In this document: positions 47,483 to 58,264 of the stretch, in pieces | Layout: every line of letters starts with the position of its first letter | Position numbering within the stretch: the first letter of the stretch is position 1 | Assembly (NCBI GenBank): GCA_047495785.1 | Contig: JBLDXI010000017.1 | Coordinates: forward strand, 868,001 to 932,000 | Direction: 5' to 3' | Length of the DNA stretch: 64,000 nucleotides | Source: Lepidodermella squamata | Lineage: Eukaryota; Gastrotricha | Notes under the pieces: generated by a model | The model's database searches: none | The model's input: the letters and a program-made list of their open reading frames with translations, nothing else | What the model was told of the DNA's origin: nothing | Program-made: the position numbers and the translations under genes

Positions 47483-48027
47483 AGTTTAAAACTCTAATAA
47501 AATACGATAAAAGCTTGAAGCTCAATTCTTAGGTACCAAAGATGGTTCAAAATCCCAGCTAGAAAATACGCGATGCATAGATGCCCAAAAATAGCACAAC
47601 CAAAGATAATACCGTATACCGTGAAAGGACTACAGAAAGTCTTTCAAAGAATGGAAGTTCGATCCTAAATGGCCACAGGGATTTCAAATTTATTGATCAA
47701 ATACGAATCTTTTGAACGATTTGAACGATCTTAGACACGATTTCAGTAGATGCTCGAAAACCCAAATTTTGGGGAATTTCGGTGATTTAACCCTAAAATT
47801 TAGGAATGTCACAAACACCTCTTAATCTTGTCAAAGATGGGATTTAGCGATGGACACAACATATTATAGCTATTTTTTCTGTTTATTGGCAAGAAGTAAA
47901 TAAGCTTTGAAAAATCAAGAATAATGGTATGCTAGATGACCAAAAGAAAGCATAACACTTATTGTCAATTGAATGCGATTACGAGTCAAACTCGGATCAA
48001 ATTTATCTCGCAGACTGGCGAAGATTA
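47483..48027. other. Intergenic 3' to the ASB-like gene
   Basis: Non-coding. The right boundary of the duplicated unit (48,046) lies just beyond it, inside the ASB-like coding end. Confidence 0.4.
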
Positions 48028-49392
48028 TCAAAACTCGAATTCACTGAATCGCAGAAAGCTTTTGAGCTGATCTGGGATAGGCAGCGATTCGACAGCTTTT
48101 TCGCGTTTCGCCAAGTCATGAGGTAACTCTCGCAGTATAGCCCTTCGGCAAGAGCGTTGAAGAGAGCCAACGTACCAATTAGCAAAATCATGAATCAACG
48201 CAACAGTTGCATCCCGCTGCCTGGCCTCTTCTTCATTTCGGGTCTCAAACATCAGCATGTCTTCTACATCGATTCCATATTTGATGACGAGACATTCGAA
48301 GAAAAGACTTTCAAACAGGTCCAGCAATTGAGGCATGAAATCCTTCACCAATCGCAGCATTGATGTGTATCGGTAAAGTTTCGCCTCAGGGTGGTAGCAC
48401 CTCAAACCGGCTCGAATTAAGGGTAAGATTCCGTTTCTCATCACGGTTCTGAAAAACGGCACACGAAATTCTTCATCTGGGGACCATCTTAATAGCATGT
48501 GAAGCTCGAAAATAGCTCCGTCGAGTACGCCTGGAATGTAGCAGTCTTCAGTCATATCTATCGGAATCGCTTCCTCCAAGAGCGTAAGAGCAAACTCTGG
48601 ATCAAGGATTGCGATATAGAGCCAGTAAGTTGCGATTGATTCACTGTCCCAGCTAGGATTTTCTATCGCCTCGTCTTCATACCAAACGCTGTAGATTTGA
48701 GGCGGCATGATGTAGTAAGCTTGATTTTTCGAGGCTGCCAATACTTTCTGCATAGTTCTTCGGCATATAGCGACATCATTGCTGTTGATGCTTTCAAGAC
48801 CTTGAAACGGCAGGAATAAAGCTGACTTGACTAGATTGTCATAATTAGCCGCAGCCTTCACCGGTGGAACCCATTCGCCCTCGTAGATCAGCGGTAGATC
48901 AGCCGAAGCGCCATTTGCAAGCAACGAATCGATCGAGTCGTCGTAATGAGAACTTATAGCAGTCGTCAATAGAGCTTGCTTGAAGCAAATCGGCAATTTG
49001 CAGCACTTCAAAGCTTCGTCGAAGGTTTGCGGCAAGGTTGCATCGAATAGAAGGCTGGTGTAGATGATATTTGCAGGTTTTACGGTTTCACCAGACAGCA
49101 AATCGTCAGCATTTTTGCGAATATAAGATACAAAGTGACTGCAGACCTTGGAAAAATCGAGCCGGTTGTCAGCTGATGTGACGTAGATATGAGGGCCGTC
49201 GCTTTGAAATGGCCAGTGAATCAATGGTACTTCGTTTATTACAGCCGCGTTTTCATCGGTGGTAATGGAGCAGGACGGAGAAAAATCGGCAGCGGCTAAA
49301 ATCGACTGGGCGACTTCAATCATCGAGTTTGTGAACGCCTCATCAAAAGGGCAATCTTTTCCCTCGCAAACGTATTTTGAATCATGAAGCAT
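48028..49392 (-). CDS. ASB-like protein: ankyrin-type region plus SOCS box
   Basis: Intronless, 454 residues. The start MLHDSKYVCEGKDCPFDEAF is conserved in the paralogue at 61.6 kb. Residues about 120-380 are helical, with diverged ankyrin-like units (IDSLLANGASADLPLI; GILPLIRAGLRCYHPEA). The last 45 residues are a SOCS box: BC-box SLQRSCRRAILRELP, then the Cullin-5 box VESLPIPDQLKSFLRF. In the ASB family this box recruits Elongin B/C and CUL5, making a ubiquitin ligase whose ankyrin part picks the substrate. The substrate is unknown. One of three related loci here, with the pseudogene between. Confidence 0.75.
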   Translation of the reverse strand: MLHDSKYVCEGKDCPFDEAFTNSMIEVAQSILAAADFSPSCSITTDENAAVINEVPLIHWPFQSDGPHIYVTSADNRLDFSKVCSHFVSYIRKNADDLLSGETVKPANIIYTSLLFDATLPQTFDEALKCCKLPICFKQALLTTAISSHYDDSIDSLLANGASADLPLIYEGEWVPPVKAAANYDNLVKSALFLPFQGLESINSNDVAICRRTMQKVLAASKNQAYYIMPPQIYSVWYEDEAIENPSWDSESIATYWLYIAILDPEFALTLLEEAIPIDMTEDCYIPGVLDGAIFELHMLLRWSPDEEFRVPFFRTVMRNGILPLIRAGLRCYHPEAKLYRYTSMLRLVKDFMPQLLDLFESLFFECLVIKYGIDVEDMLMFETRNEEEARQRDATVALIHDFANWYVGSLQRSCRRAILRELPHDLAKREKAVESLPIPDQLKSFLRFSEFEF

Positions 49393-49527
49393 CTATAAAA
49401 CAAACAGAAAATTAATCAAGCAATGAACAATGACATTTAAAATTTAAAATAAAGTTTGGAGAACGTGATGATGATTTCTGATGGAAACAAATTGGAATCG
49501 AGAAATTCGGGATAATGGTCATATTAT

Positions 49528-49678
49528 ACTACTGTCTTTAGGAGATAATCAAGACGAGCTCCGATTATCCGAGGCCGCAGGCCGAGGATGATCGGAGCGA
49601 GCTTGCAGGGACACAAAAGGGTCCGAGGCCGAAGGCCGAGGACTCTTTGTGTCCCGATTAGCTCCTAAAGACAGTTGT
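49528..49678. repeat. Snapback (inverted-repeat) element of about 150 bp
   Basis: Ends TACTACTGTCTTTAGGAG and, inverted, CTCCTAAAGACAGTTGTA. The middle has nested GAGGCCGCAGGCCGAGGA and GAGGCCGAAGGCCGAGGA palindromes. It is GC-rich against an AT-rich background and would fold into a long hairpin. No target-site duplication was clear. Confidence 0.6.
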
Positions 49679-49792
49679 AAAATGTTCATTATGCTCCGAT
49701 GTCACTTTTTCGGCAGGACAAATTACGCAACACGTTTTGATGGGAAGACAAAATTGTATATTGTGCATTTTGTTTTTTTTTCGTGCGTCGCT

Positions 49793-49800
49793 TTTTTATT
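49793..49800. repeat. Target-site duplication, left
   Basis: TTTTTATT directly outside the left repeat. A T precedes it, allowing a 9-bp reading. Confidence 0.75.
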
Positions 49801-50765
49801 ACTGCTTTGAAGTCAGCAGCGAAATTTAGCAGCTGAAAAAACTGTCACTGTTACAGAGTTGCCGCTTTGTAACAAAGTTGTTATGGACCTCCGCAATCGA
49901 TTGACATCAAATTTGCCCATATAACACTCACCTGTCGCTCACCTGCGAATTTCGCTGCTGAATTCACGTTTCAGGGTGTCCACAACGTGTTTTTCTTAGC
50001 AGCTGTGCTTGACATGCACTATTCGAGTGCCCTGATGAGTGTTATGGGTGTTTTCGACCCTGCCGAGTCTGATTTTGACTTCAATTTTTTGATCAGACTC
50101 ATCCCTGACCTAGTTTCGGACAATTATCTGCTGAAAAGGGTGTCTAAATTGCTTTGAACGTCGCAGCTGAGCTCAATTTGGGTGTTATGGCCTTCGGAAT
50201 ACCGTGGGATACCATAATCGACCCCGCTGAACATTGTTATGACATATTTTTCACGATGGGATTCATCCTTGACCTAGTTTCGGACACTTATCTGCAGGTC
50301 GGTTGGGAACTTCGCGTCAAACTCACCTTGACGATTGCAGCTGAGCTCAATTTAGGTGTTATGGCCGTCGGTATATCTTAAACTACCGTAATCGACCCTG
50401 CTGAAGATTGTTATGACATTTGTTTCATGATTGGATTCATCCCTGACCTAGTTTCGGACATTATTCTGTTCTTAGGTTGGGAATTTCGCGTCAAACCCAC
50501 TTTGAACGTCGCAGCTGAGCTCGATTTGGGTGTTATGGCCGTCGCGATGCCGTAATCGACCCCGCTCAAGATTGTTATGAAATATTTTTCACGATTGGAT
50601 TCATCCCTGAACTAGTTTCGAACAGTTATCTATTGGTGTTTTCGGAATTTGACGTCAAACTCGCCTTGACAATTGCAAAAGAGCTATTGCAGTTGTTATG
50701 GCGGTCGCAATATCTTGAACTACCGTAATCGACCCTGCTAAACATTGTTATGACATTTACACTTG
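49801..50765 (+). repeat. Left terminal inverted repeat
   Basis: About 0.96 kb. An outer unique section (to about 50,150) is followed by at least four subrepeats of roughly 170-180 bp. Each contains a CATCCCTGACCTAGTTTCGG-like stretch and a GCAGCTGAGCTCAATTTGG-like stretch with GTGTTATGGCC. Inverted counterpart of the right repeat. Confidence 0.88.
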
Positions 50766-51351
50766 CTGAACATTTTTATGGCATACGATTCATTATGCAG
50801 CTATTCCCGACATATTTATAGACTCTGTAAAATATGTTAGCCATAGCCCTCTTGCTCTCTGGAACGTCTGCTTAGCGTGCGTTGCAACATCATTTTCGCA
50901 CGCACTTCTGTCCCACCTTTAGGATAAGGGTCCATTTGAGTCCATTCGAGACGAATCGATGGTATTATTCAATAATTTGACGCCTCGATATACATAAATT
51001 AAGTTTACGCCGTTAAAAGGGTCACCGGGTCTGGGACAACATGAACGAATGTTCGAACTTCACTCGCTGCAGGTGCATACCTAGATATAATTATTGCCAG
51101 TGAAACGATAATATGCGTTTATTTTTTTTTTTTTTTTGGTAAATATATTCCAATATGATGTGTGATTAAAATGAAAAAGAACCACCGAGGTCCTGTGACT
51201 ATTACAAATGTATCGTCGAAAGGTTATAGTATGGTATAGGTGCTAAAAAGCGTGAGCAAACGTAGTCGTACCTTTGGAAAATTGATAGTATAATCATATT
51301 GCTACGTTCAAATGGAAACTTCGAGTTCCGAAAAAAAGCTATCAAATGATT
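50766..51351. other. Transposon interior, non-coding
   Basis: Contains a poly(T) run near 51,121 and the 3' flank of the OTU-like gene. No gene supported. Confidence 0.4.
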
Positions 51352-53928
51352 TTATAGGTCAATGACGTAATCGCCGTCATTTATCGCTGGCTCCGCGTCA
51401 CGTTCAGTTTGTTCCGGGGTTAGGGCAAGGACAACATATATGCCCAGCCATTTTTTGAGAAGGGCCGAATCCGGACGCAAATAACGCCGTATCTCTTTCC
51501 CCTCAGTAACCATTGTGTAATCGCCGGGAAAAGAGCCTGGCGTAAGAAGAGCATAATCTGAAGTGCCGGCTTTTCTTGCCACAACGGCAACGACTTCATA
51601 GCTGAGAAAGATGCTTTTATATCAGACAAAAAATCCCGAAATAAAATGTTACCTCGAATTCCGAAAATTTATGTTCGCGAGGTTGAGACATTGGTTGACC
51701 TGAATAGTCGCTTCGATTGCAATAATGACGACGGGGCATGGCGTAATTCGGCCCTCATGCTGGTGCTTACTTGATGTTATCAATTTTTTCCCCTCGCATT
51801 TTAATCTGAAACATAATTCATTGCCCAAAAATAAAGGAGTCGAGTAATCATTTGCTAATTTTACCCGCTGGAGTCCGTAAATTGACAATCGGAGTAACTC
51901 TGCGAAAAACGGCTTGACAGCCTCTCCTCGATCTGGAGAGCATTTGGGAAGCTATAAAATTTACTGGCTAATAAGCGATCATCACAGTGTGTAGTATTTT
52001 TCTCACCTGTTTTGACCTGCCTCGATGGTTAAAAATGGATTCGTGATGAGCTGCGGCTGCTCAGGCTGCAAACTGTTGCTCTGGCAGAAGCAGTTTTCGC
52101 ACGCCCCCATTTTTCGCATTATACCGCACCCGTCAGTTGCGAAAATGCGCTCACATAGCTTACTGGGCGACAGGTCCTCCAAATTGTAGATCTTACCGCC
52201 ATCATGTCGTAGAACTGCCAGCTCTGGGTACATGAGCTCAATGATGGAGCCGCGTCTAGCCCTTAGCTCAAACCGCGTGGCGCTGTTGTCGTTAACTGCC
52301 TCCAAATAAGAAGCCCATTTGCCTGGGCACAGTTTTCGGCAGATGGGAGCCATGCTCAAGGACAAATAGTCGAAAATTCGAGCGTTCTGTAAGTCAACCA
52401 TTTGGCTTGCAAATCCAGAGTTTTGCAATTTATCCAACGCGCTAAGGCCCAGGGCATAGCTGATCTCCTGACCCTCCGATGCCTCCGACGCCAGGTCGTT
52501 GAACTCCCAAGCACCCTCGCGCCTTTGGGCTTTTACCTCCTTCTCCGGACTTTTGGTAGCATTAGACTTCATTGGAGCTTTGGGTTCCTTTGGAGCTTTG
52601 GGTTCCTTTGGAGCTTTGGTCTTCTTTGGAGCTTTGGGTTCCTTCGGAGCTTTGGTCTTCTTGGGAGCTTTGGGTTCCTTCGGAGCTTTGGTTTTCTTGG
52701 GAGCTTTGGGTTCCTTCGGAGCTTTGGCCTTCTTGGGAGCTTTGGGTTCCTTCGGAGCTTTGGTCTTCTTGGGAGCTTTTGGTTCCTTTAGATTTCCGCG
52801 AGGTGTCGGCGGGTTCACAGCGTTTGGTGGATCTAGAGCTGGCGAAAGCTTTGAAAGTATCGGAAGCTGAGATTCAATCTCGGGAAGTTCAGCTAAACCA
52901 GCTAGCCTGTTTCAGTAGGTTATTGAAAATGTCAAATTAACTTTGCATAAAAGAGCTATTACGTAGAAAGACGTCTTTTCTGGGTCACTGGTCGCTGTTC
53001 CAACCTGCTACTGCTGAGATCCATTGGCTCATCAGGGTAATCAGAGTAGGGAGGTGGGGGATCGTCTGTTAGGCAAACAATTAGCATGTTTTATGGTGAG
53101 CATAATACAAGACCTTGGGAAATCTCCGGAATGTCGATGGCGTCGGGCATTTGCGGCTCGATTTCGCTCAGGTCATTATCAAAATCATCGCCTTCAGCGA
53201 TTATTGACTCGATCAGACCTTTGCGCTTCGGCTGCGGACAACAGAAAAACAGTAAATTGGGGTAATATTTTTCATACCCCTTCAAAATTCCTTTTTTCCT
53301 GTTAACCAACTGCCATTGAGGCAGACCATTTAACCCACAACGCAAGTCATCGATGAGATATAGGTCGTTGTTGAATAGTCGAAGCGAAACATAATGGCCA
53401 ATGTATTTGTCGGTCGCATCCAATCTGTCGTCCTCATTGCCGTAGTACCCGACGCCATCGACTATTGTAGACGTGGGGTGTTGAAAGAGCGTGGCTGCGT
53501 GTAAGGAATACCTAATTGGTGATTTTTAAGTGGCTTATTCGAAAAAATATTAAAACAAACTCCAAGTCTCCCCATTCCAAAGTTTTCGGAGCGTTGTCTA
53601 TGAACTGAGCGAAGGGTACTTCAAATCCTTGAAGAACCTCAATTGCGATGAAAGGATACGGCCTGGCCGAATGGTCATGCCGATGCGGGCCGGCAAGTGT
53701 GAAGCCCACGTGGCCGACTGTTTTGCAACTGAAACAAGGTTTGCATCGACATCAGAAGGGTCTTCGATAGGAACAACTAACAGCCGATTAGCAATTTCCT
53801 GTCTCAGCTTACGAACCACTTGGCAATGCGTGTCATTCTTCCGCCCGTCAAGATCGTTGTTCTTCACGTCGTTCATAGTGAACTCCGCCAGCCCATTTGT
53901 GTAGTGTCCAGGTGCTTCCGGAACATTA
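51352..53928 (-). CDS. OTU-like protease gene of the transposon (5' end not resolved)
   Basis: Eight exons (53928-53782, 53728-53561, 53511-53114, 53065-52963, 52906-52007, 51951-51865, 51805-51653, 51601-51352). Every phase agrees, and at least 735 residues result. The first exons have the OTU pattern: a VVRKLRQEIANRL helix, FIDNAPKTLEWGDLEYSLHA (the WG-x-LE motif), TSTIVDG, then HYVSLRLF with the terminal catalytic-type His. The catalytic Cys of the DGxC motif is not seen; exon 1 reads NDLDGRKNDTHC, so the Cys is in an unfound 5' exon, displaced or lost. Downstream come a PPPPYSDYP linker (PPxY), repeats of KAPKEP/KAPKKT (18-bp units), and a C-terminal region with a Cys cluster (CGIMRKMGACENCFC). 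Same strand as the transposase. A role in transposition or in cutting ubiquitin is inference. OTU or Ulp1 genes in Mutator-like elements are known from memory, but this layout is unfamiliar to me. Confidence 0.7.
52562..52796 (-). repeat. 18-bp tandem repeat coding KAPK(E/K)(P/T)
   Basis: About a dozen 18-bp units in the coding strand produce a lysine/proline/alanine-rich tail, alternating KAPKEP and KAPKKT. It is similar to linker-histone-like tails, which suggests nucleic acid binding by charge. The coding is by exon five of the OTU-like gene. Confidence 0.8.
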
Positions 53929-54882
53929 CTGAGAAAATTTTAGAAAACATTTTTGGAATAATAGCAACTTCAATTCTGCGAGAGAAATGAATGAATCTCA
54001 TCAATCATTTCATCTGAAATTTCAAGTTTTCTACAGCATATTTCATTAACACCTTCACTAAATACCCTTTATAGACTGACTACAACAACCCGAAAACCAA
54101 CAATGTAGTTTGGGCAAATAAATTCAGCGCCGTTGTGTGAAACATATTTTGGGCGAGAATCGCACCCCGTTTATGGAATTTAAGCAAACAAAGATATAAG
54201 ATCGAAAATCAATCAGATCAGAACAGCCGTCCTATACCGGAAAAAAATCTGAAAAGTAAGAAATCGAGAAAAAATACGTGCCGCGTGAATCGATCGGGAA
54301 ATATTTTCCGATTTCAGACGCATTTTCCGACGGTTGAAAGCGCGAAATTAAAATTAATTCAAAATTAATTCAAAATAAAAAAAATAGCGCATAATGGAGA
54401 AGCCGCGAGGCCGTTAGGGAGCGGCCAAATGATCACCCTTTCAGGCCGATGCAGCTGAAGTACGGCAAATAACGCCACGCTGAAGACAGATTTTCTCCAG
54501 CGGTGATTTCTGTGGTTCCGGCGGTTGTAGCCTGCCATCTAAGCCCAATTGCCGCCCAATAATGGGTGGATCGTTCTAGGAATATGTCCTAATTTCGACA
54601 CATTTTTTGAGCGCTCTATATAGTTTTTCTTATTATTTTTTTACGTTTTTTTCCACCCTGTTGTTTTTATTGCGGTAGTATTGCGGGAAAATGGCTAAGA
54701 AAATTAGATTTTTTCAACAAATGCTGGAAAATATTGCAAACTCGTTACACCTATCCGGCAGTACGGGCGGTACGGAGTCCGTGAAAATAAATAATCTCAA
54801 ATAATAAAACGCTGGAGTCTCAAATTCAGTGCTGGAACCCTAAATATAATAGAGTGCGCACTGGGCACACCAATTGGTAAGC
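53929..54882. other. Transposon interior between the two genes
   Basis: Probably holds the 5' exons and promoter of the OTU-like gene. A possible minus-strand exon near 54,000-54,040 (EGVNEICCRKLEISDEM) was noticed, but its boundaries could not be fixed. Otherwise AT-rich. Confidence 0.35.
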
Positions 54883-57441
54883 TTACAATCGTTTAACCGC
54901 CATTCCTCGCACGAAAACTGCCGAGTAGCAAGGGAAAAGATGAATTAAATTTTTCATCACGGAATCCATCGCGAACTTGGAGTGATGCTCATTGACCTCA
55001 GCGTTGTCTGCATTGAGTTCGCCCTCGGCAGCTTCGATTTCGAGCATTGCCGAATCGAAAATGGGGCGGAACATCGCGTAAAATCCGCTCAAGTCGATAT
55101 ATCTTTGAGATCGAAACTTACGCTTGAGCGATAATTCCTCATCGATTCCGAGTTTATCCTTGTCAACAACTGGGCCCATGTTATCTGGCCAGTCGAATTC
55201 ATTATCCTCAACGCTAGGCGGCGGCTCCGCATCACCTGGAATTTCCACCGGCTCAAGTGGTTGAATCATCATTTCCTGTTGCTTTTGCTCAAAATCTGCT
55301 AGAGCTTGCGAGCAAAGATCGGTCTGAAAATTCGAGCAAAAAATAAGGACCATTAGCCTGAATACAATCCTGGCCTCCTTCATGTCTGGGCAGTATTGGA
55401 ATGTAGCGAACGCTGTAAGAAAGAGACTTTTCGTTGCTTTCTTCACAGCTTTGCGGCCGCGACTTGACAGCATTACTGAAAGAGCCTTTTGAAGATGTTC
55501 AGAGCATAAAATGATCAGGATCAGATTATTTGGGATCACTTGGATTACATCGCCGCCTTTCAGCGACTCGAATAAGATAATGAAAGTTCGCTTCAGCGAA
55601 TGATTGTTGAACACTTTACTGACGGCTTGCATTAAGCAATACGAGTGGTCAACTACGACCCCATACGGCAGCGATATAGAGCCGTAATGTGTCCAATCTG
55701 CTTTCCAAAAGCCGAGCAAATACTGAAAAGCGACGGATCTTTGGTCAGATGTCAACAAGTCAGCATGCCGAACTTTGGGCCCTTCCAGGACTGGCGAAAA
55801 TGACACGACGGGCATATACGCGACTTTTTTCCCAGACAACCAGTCGTTTTTTACTGGCCCCATTGTGATGTCAATACCAAACAAATAGAATCCTTTTGAT
55901 TCTTGGGCAGTTTGTTTAAGCAGCTGTATCTGTTTGCCGAAATAATTCGCCGAATGAAGAGGCCTTACACCGTAGGCGCGGATGAATTCCCCTTCTTTGA
56001 ACTTGTTCGGATTCTCGGGATCATCGGGATTTTCGACACGTTGGCAATACAACTCTAACACCATATCAACTTCGTCGTTAATATCTTTGCGAGCGCGAAG
56101 CCGATCCTCGGATCCAATTTTGGCGAAAGTCGAGCTATTCGGCAACTTTGTTTGAATATGCTCATGTGGTTTGGCTGGAGGAACATTGGCCTTGTCTGCC
56201 GCAGCCTTCAACGCCGAATACAAGCTTAGTCGAACTTTTGCAGGCTTTTCATATCTCAACCGAGCAGCTATAGCTTCACGTGCTTTTCCCGTGATTCGCC
56301 GTGGCTTTGGCTTTCCAGCAACATGATTGATGGGCTTGTCCGGGTCCGGAATCAGTTCAATTTTGATAGAATCAATATCCGTGTTATTACTGCAGAGGTC
56401 AGATTTCAAAGAGAATTGACGACACCCTCGACAGCTGCAGTACGCACGTCCAGCCAAGTCGTTTGTCTTTTTTCGGAGCTTAACCCACCGGTAATTAATA
56501 GTGCAATCCCCGCTGATTGCAGAAACTTTCGAGTCGAATAGATTAGCCCATTCGCCTTTCAAAGCGCCCTTATTGTCCACTTCAATCGACGCGAGCTCGG
56601 CCTTCGAAATATAAAATGTCAAATTGCTCGAAAGGCTGCTATCTGGCGAGACAGTAGCAGAATCCTTCTTGCCAACGGGTTTAGGTTGGAACAAGTGTGA
56701 CATATGGCGCCTCATGAAAGTGTACAAATAGTTTCGATTTTCTTGGGAACTTAGATTGCATATTCGCCCGAAAATGCCATCTTCCGGGGTTGGGCCTGAA
56801 ATAAAGAGCATTCATTTACTTGGAAGGATAGCTGTAGCTGAATTCGGCTGGGTCGGCTCAAATCGGCTGGGTCGGCACACTATTACTGATAATTCTTACG
56901 CTTCTCTATCATATTAGGATATAATGTAGAGCTAACCTCTGAGAGCTCGGGTTAAACTGTTTAATTTCCATCAATTGTTTCAAATAGGAAAAATAGGTTA
57001 AAATAGGAAAATAGGAAAAGTTCCCAGGCTAGATTTCTTAGCCCAATATTCTTTTCTCATAATAGGTAATCAAGCTATATGTATACGCGAATACTGGCTT
57101 TACAACAAAATGCGTCTTCTATTTTAAAAATTTGAGCAGAAGCTCCCGCCGACCCTCCTCGGGATGGTGAAAACCGGCTATGTCCGAAAATAAATAAAAA
57201 ATCGAAATAATTATTACGAATAAAAATCAATAATGGTATTCTGATTAATCTTGCTGCTTCCACTTATATCAAGGCTCAGGTAAAATTAAGTAAAATACAG
57301 CGGCTATTATGCCCAACACCTATAAACCTATAAAACGCACACACCTGTTCCAGCAGGTATCAGTGGCTCAGATACCATGTAATCGCTAATCAACTTCATC
57401 AGCGTGGCTTTATCAATATCAGTTAGAGCAATCGAAGCCAT
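54883..57441 (-). CDS. DDE-type transposase (Mutator-like)
   Basis: Two exons (57441-57345 and 56795-54883) join at phase 1 to 669 residues, all open. The N-terminal third has a Cys cluster (CSCRGC at about 152-157, further C near 167) and INH near 189, resembling a WRKY/FLYWCH-type zinc finger. The catalytic core shows FGIDITMG (first Asp, about 341), then VVVDHSYCLMQA (second Asp, about 415), then ILCSEH (C-x-x-H, about 463-466). That is the D-D-C(2)H order of Mutator and hAT transposases. A third acid was not fixed. The C-terminal region is acidic and has no recognised motif. The 549-bp intron near the start codon is longer than others in the element. It is the likely mobilising protein for the flanking TIRs. 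Confidence 0.75.
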
Positions 57442-58264
57442 TGTAGTGCTCTCGAAACCAATTCAAAATTTACGCAGAATGAATTCGATAAATTGATTGC
57501 CTATATTATAGCAAAATCGTTGACCGCCATTGATGAAGTTACATGATTTAAAAAAGCAAACATTCAGAATGCCAAGGTTAACGTTTCATAGACATGGCAT
57601 AATAGGGAGCGTCATTTGGTAAAAGAAAAAACCAATTTTAAAATTGTTGCTCAATTATACGACGCTCACCGAGGGCGATAGGTGAAAAGTTTGATCTGCC
57701 GAAAATATCAACTATTTCTTTGAGCAAAGGCCGAAAATAATTCAACACTTGGTGTGATGGGTGAGGTGGTGTGATTTGTGTAATAATAAAATAATTAGGC
57801 TGAAATAAATATATAAGCTTACACACTTATTATTTGTGCTACGTATATTTCATATATTAGTTGCGACCTGCGATTTTTCATGGCGCACTTGTTCGGCCGC
57901 GCATCTAATAAAAATAGCGCCAATGATTTCCAACCTTGAGCTCGACACTGCTTGGAAAAAATCACCATACAATATACCTGTTAACTGTTTTAAATTTATA
58001 ATTTTCATTTTCCACATTTCTGCAAGAGATGCTGATTTATCACGAAATTCAATATGCTTTTCAGTAAAGCGTGAATATGTCAAACCCTGCTTTAAAATGT
58101 CCCAAAGAAAACTTAAAATGTTATTTTATCAATAATTTTGACATATTGAGACCCATCCACGGCGACAAAGACAATCAATGCACGCTGTACGGATCATGAA
58201 ATAAACATTATTCAACGCAAATTGTTCATCAAGTAACGCTTACTCCGCCTTTATTAGTCGAAAT
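57442..58264. other. Transposon interior, 5' of the transposase
   Basis: Presumably the promoter region. Some open frames, none supported. Confidence 0.4.

Larger units (their letters stand above)
43319..48046. repeat. 4,728-bp tandem duplication, right copy
   Basis: Right copy of the unit. Sequence divergence from the left flank begins at 43,318/38,590 and from the right flank at 48,048/43,320. The breakpoints share the heptamer AATCGCA, 2 bp out of register, which suggests a microhomology-driven or template-switching event. An assembly artefact cannot be excluded from the sequence alone. Confidence 0.93.
49393..49801. other. Intergenic, contains a small inverted-repeat element
   Basis: No gene. 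The main content is the snapback element at 49,528-49,678, followed by the left border of the large transposon. Confidence 0.45.

Noticed and set aside
50154-50381. 75-residue frame (MNVAAELNLGVMAFG) and its twin at 58,888-59,115
   Set aside because: It spans TIR subrepeats and recurs in inverted form. There is no start context or splice support, so it is repeat structure rather than a gene.
52402-52940. Three plus-strand frames rich in Leu, Gly, Phe and Trp
   Set aside because: Antisense to the 18-bp KAPK repeat. Low-complexity translation only.
55316-55346. Possible 27-bp intron in the transposase (GT...TTTTCAG)
   Set aside because: Too short for splicing in most animals, and the frame is open through it, so it is kept as coding.
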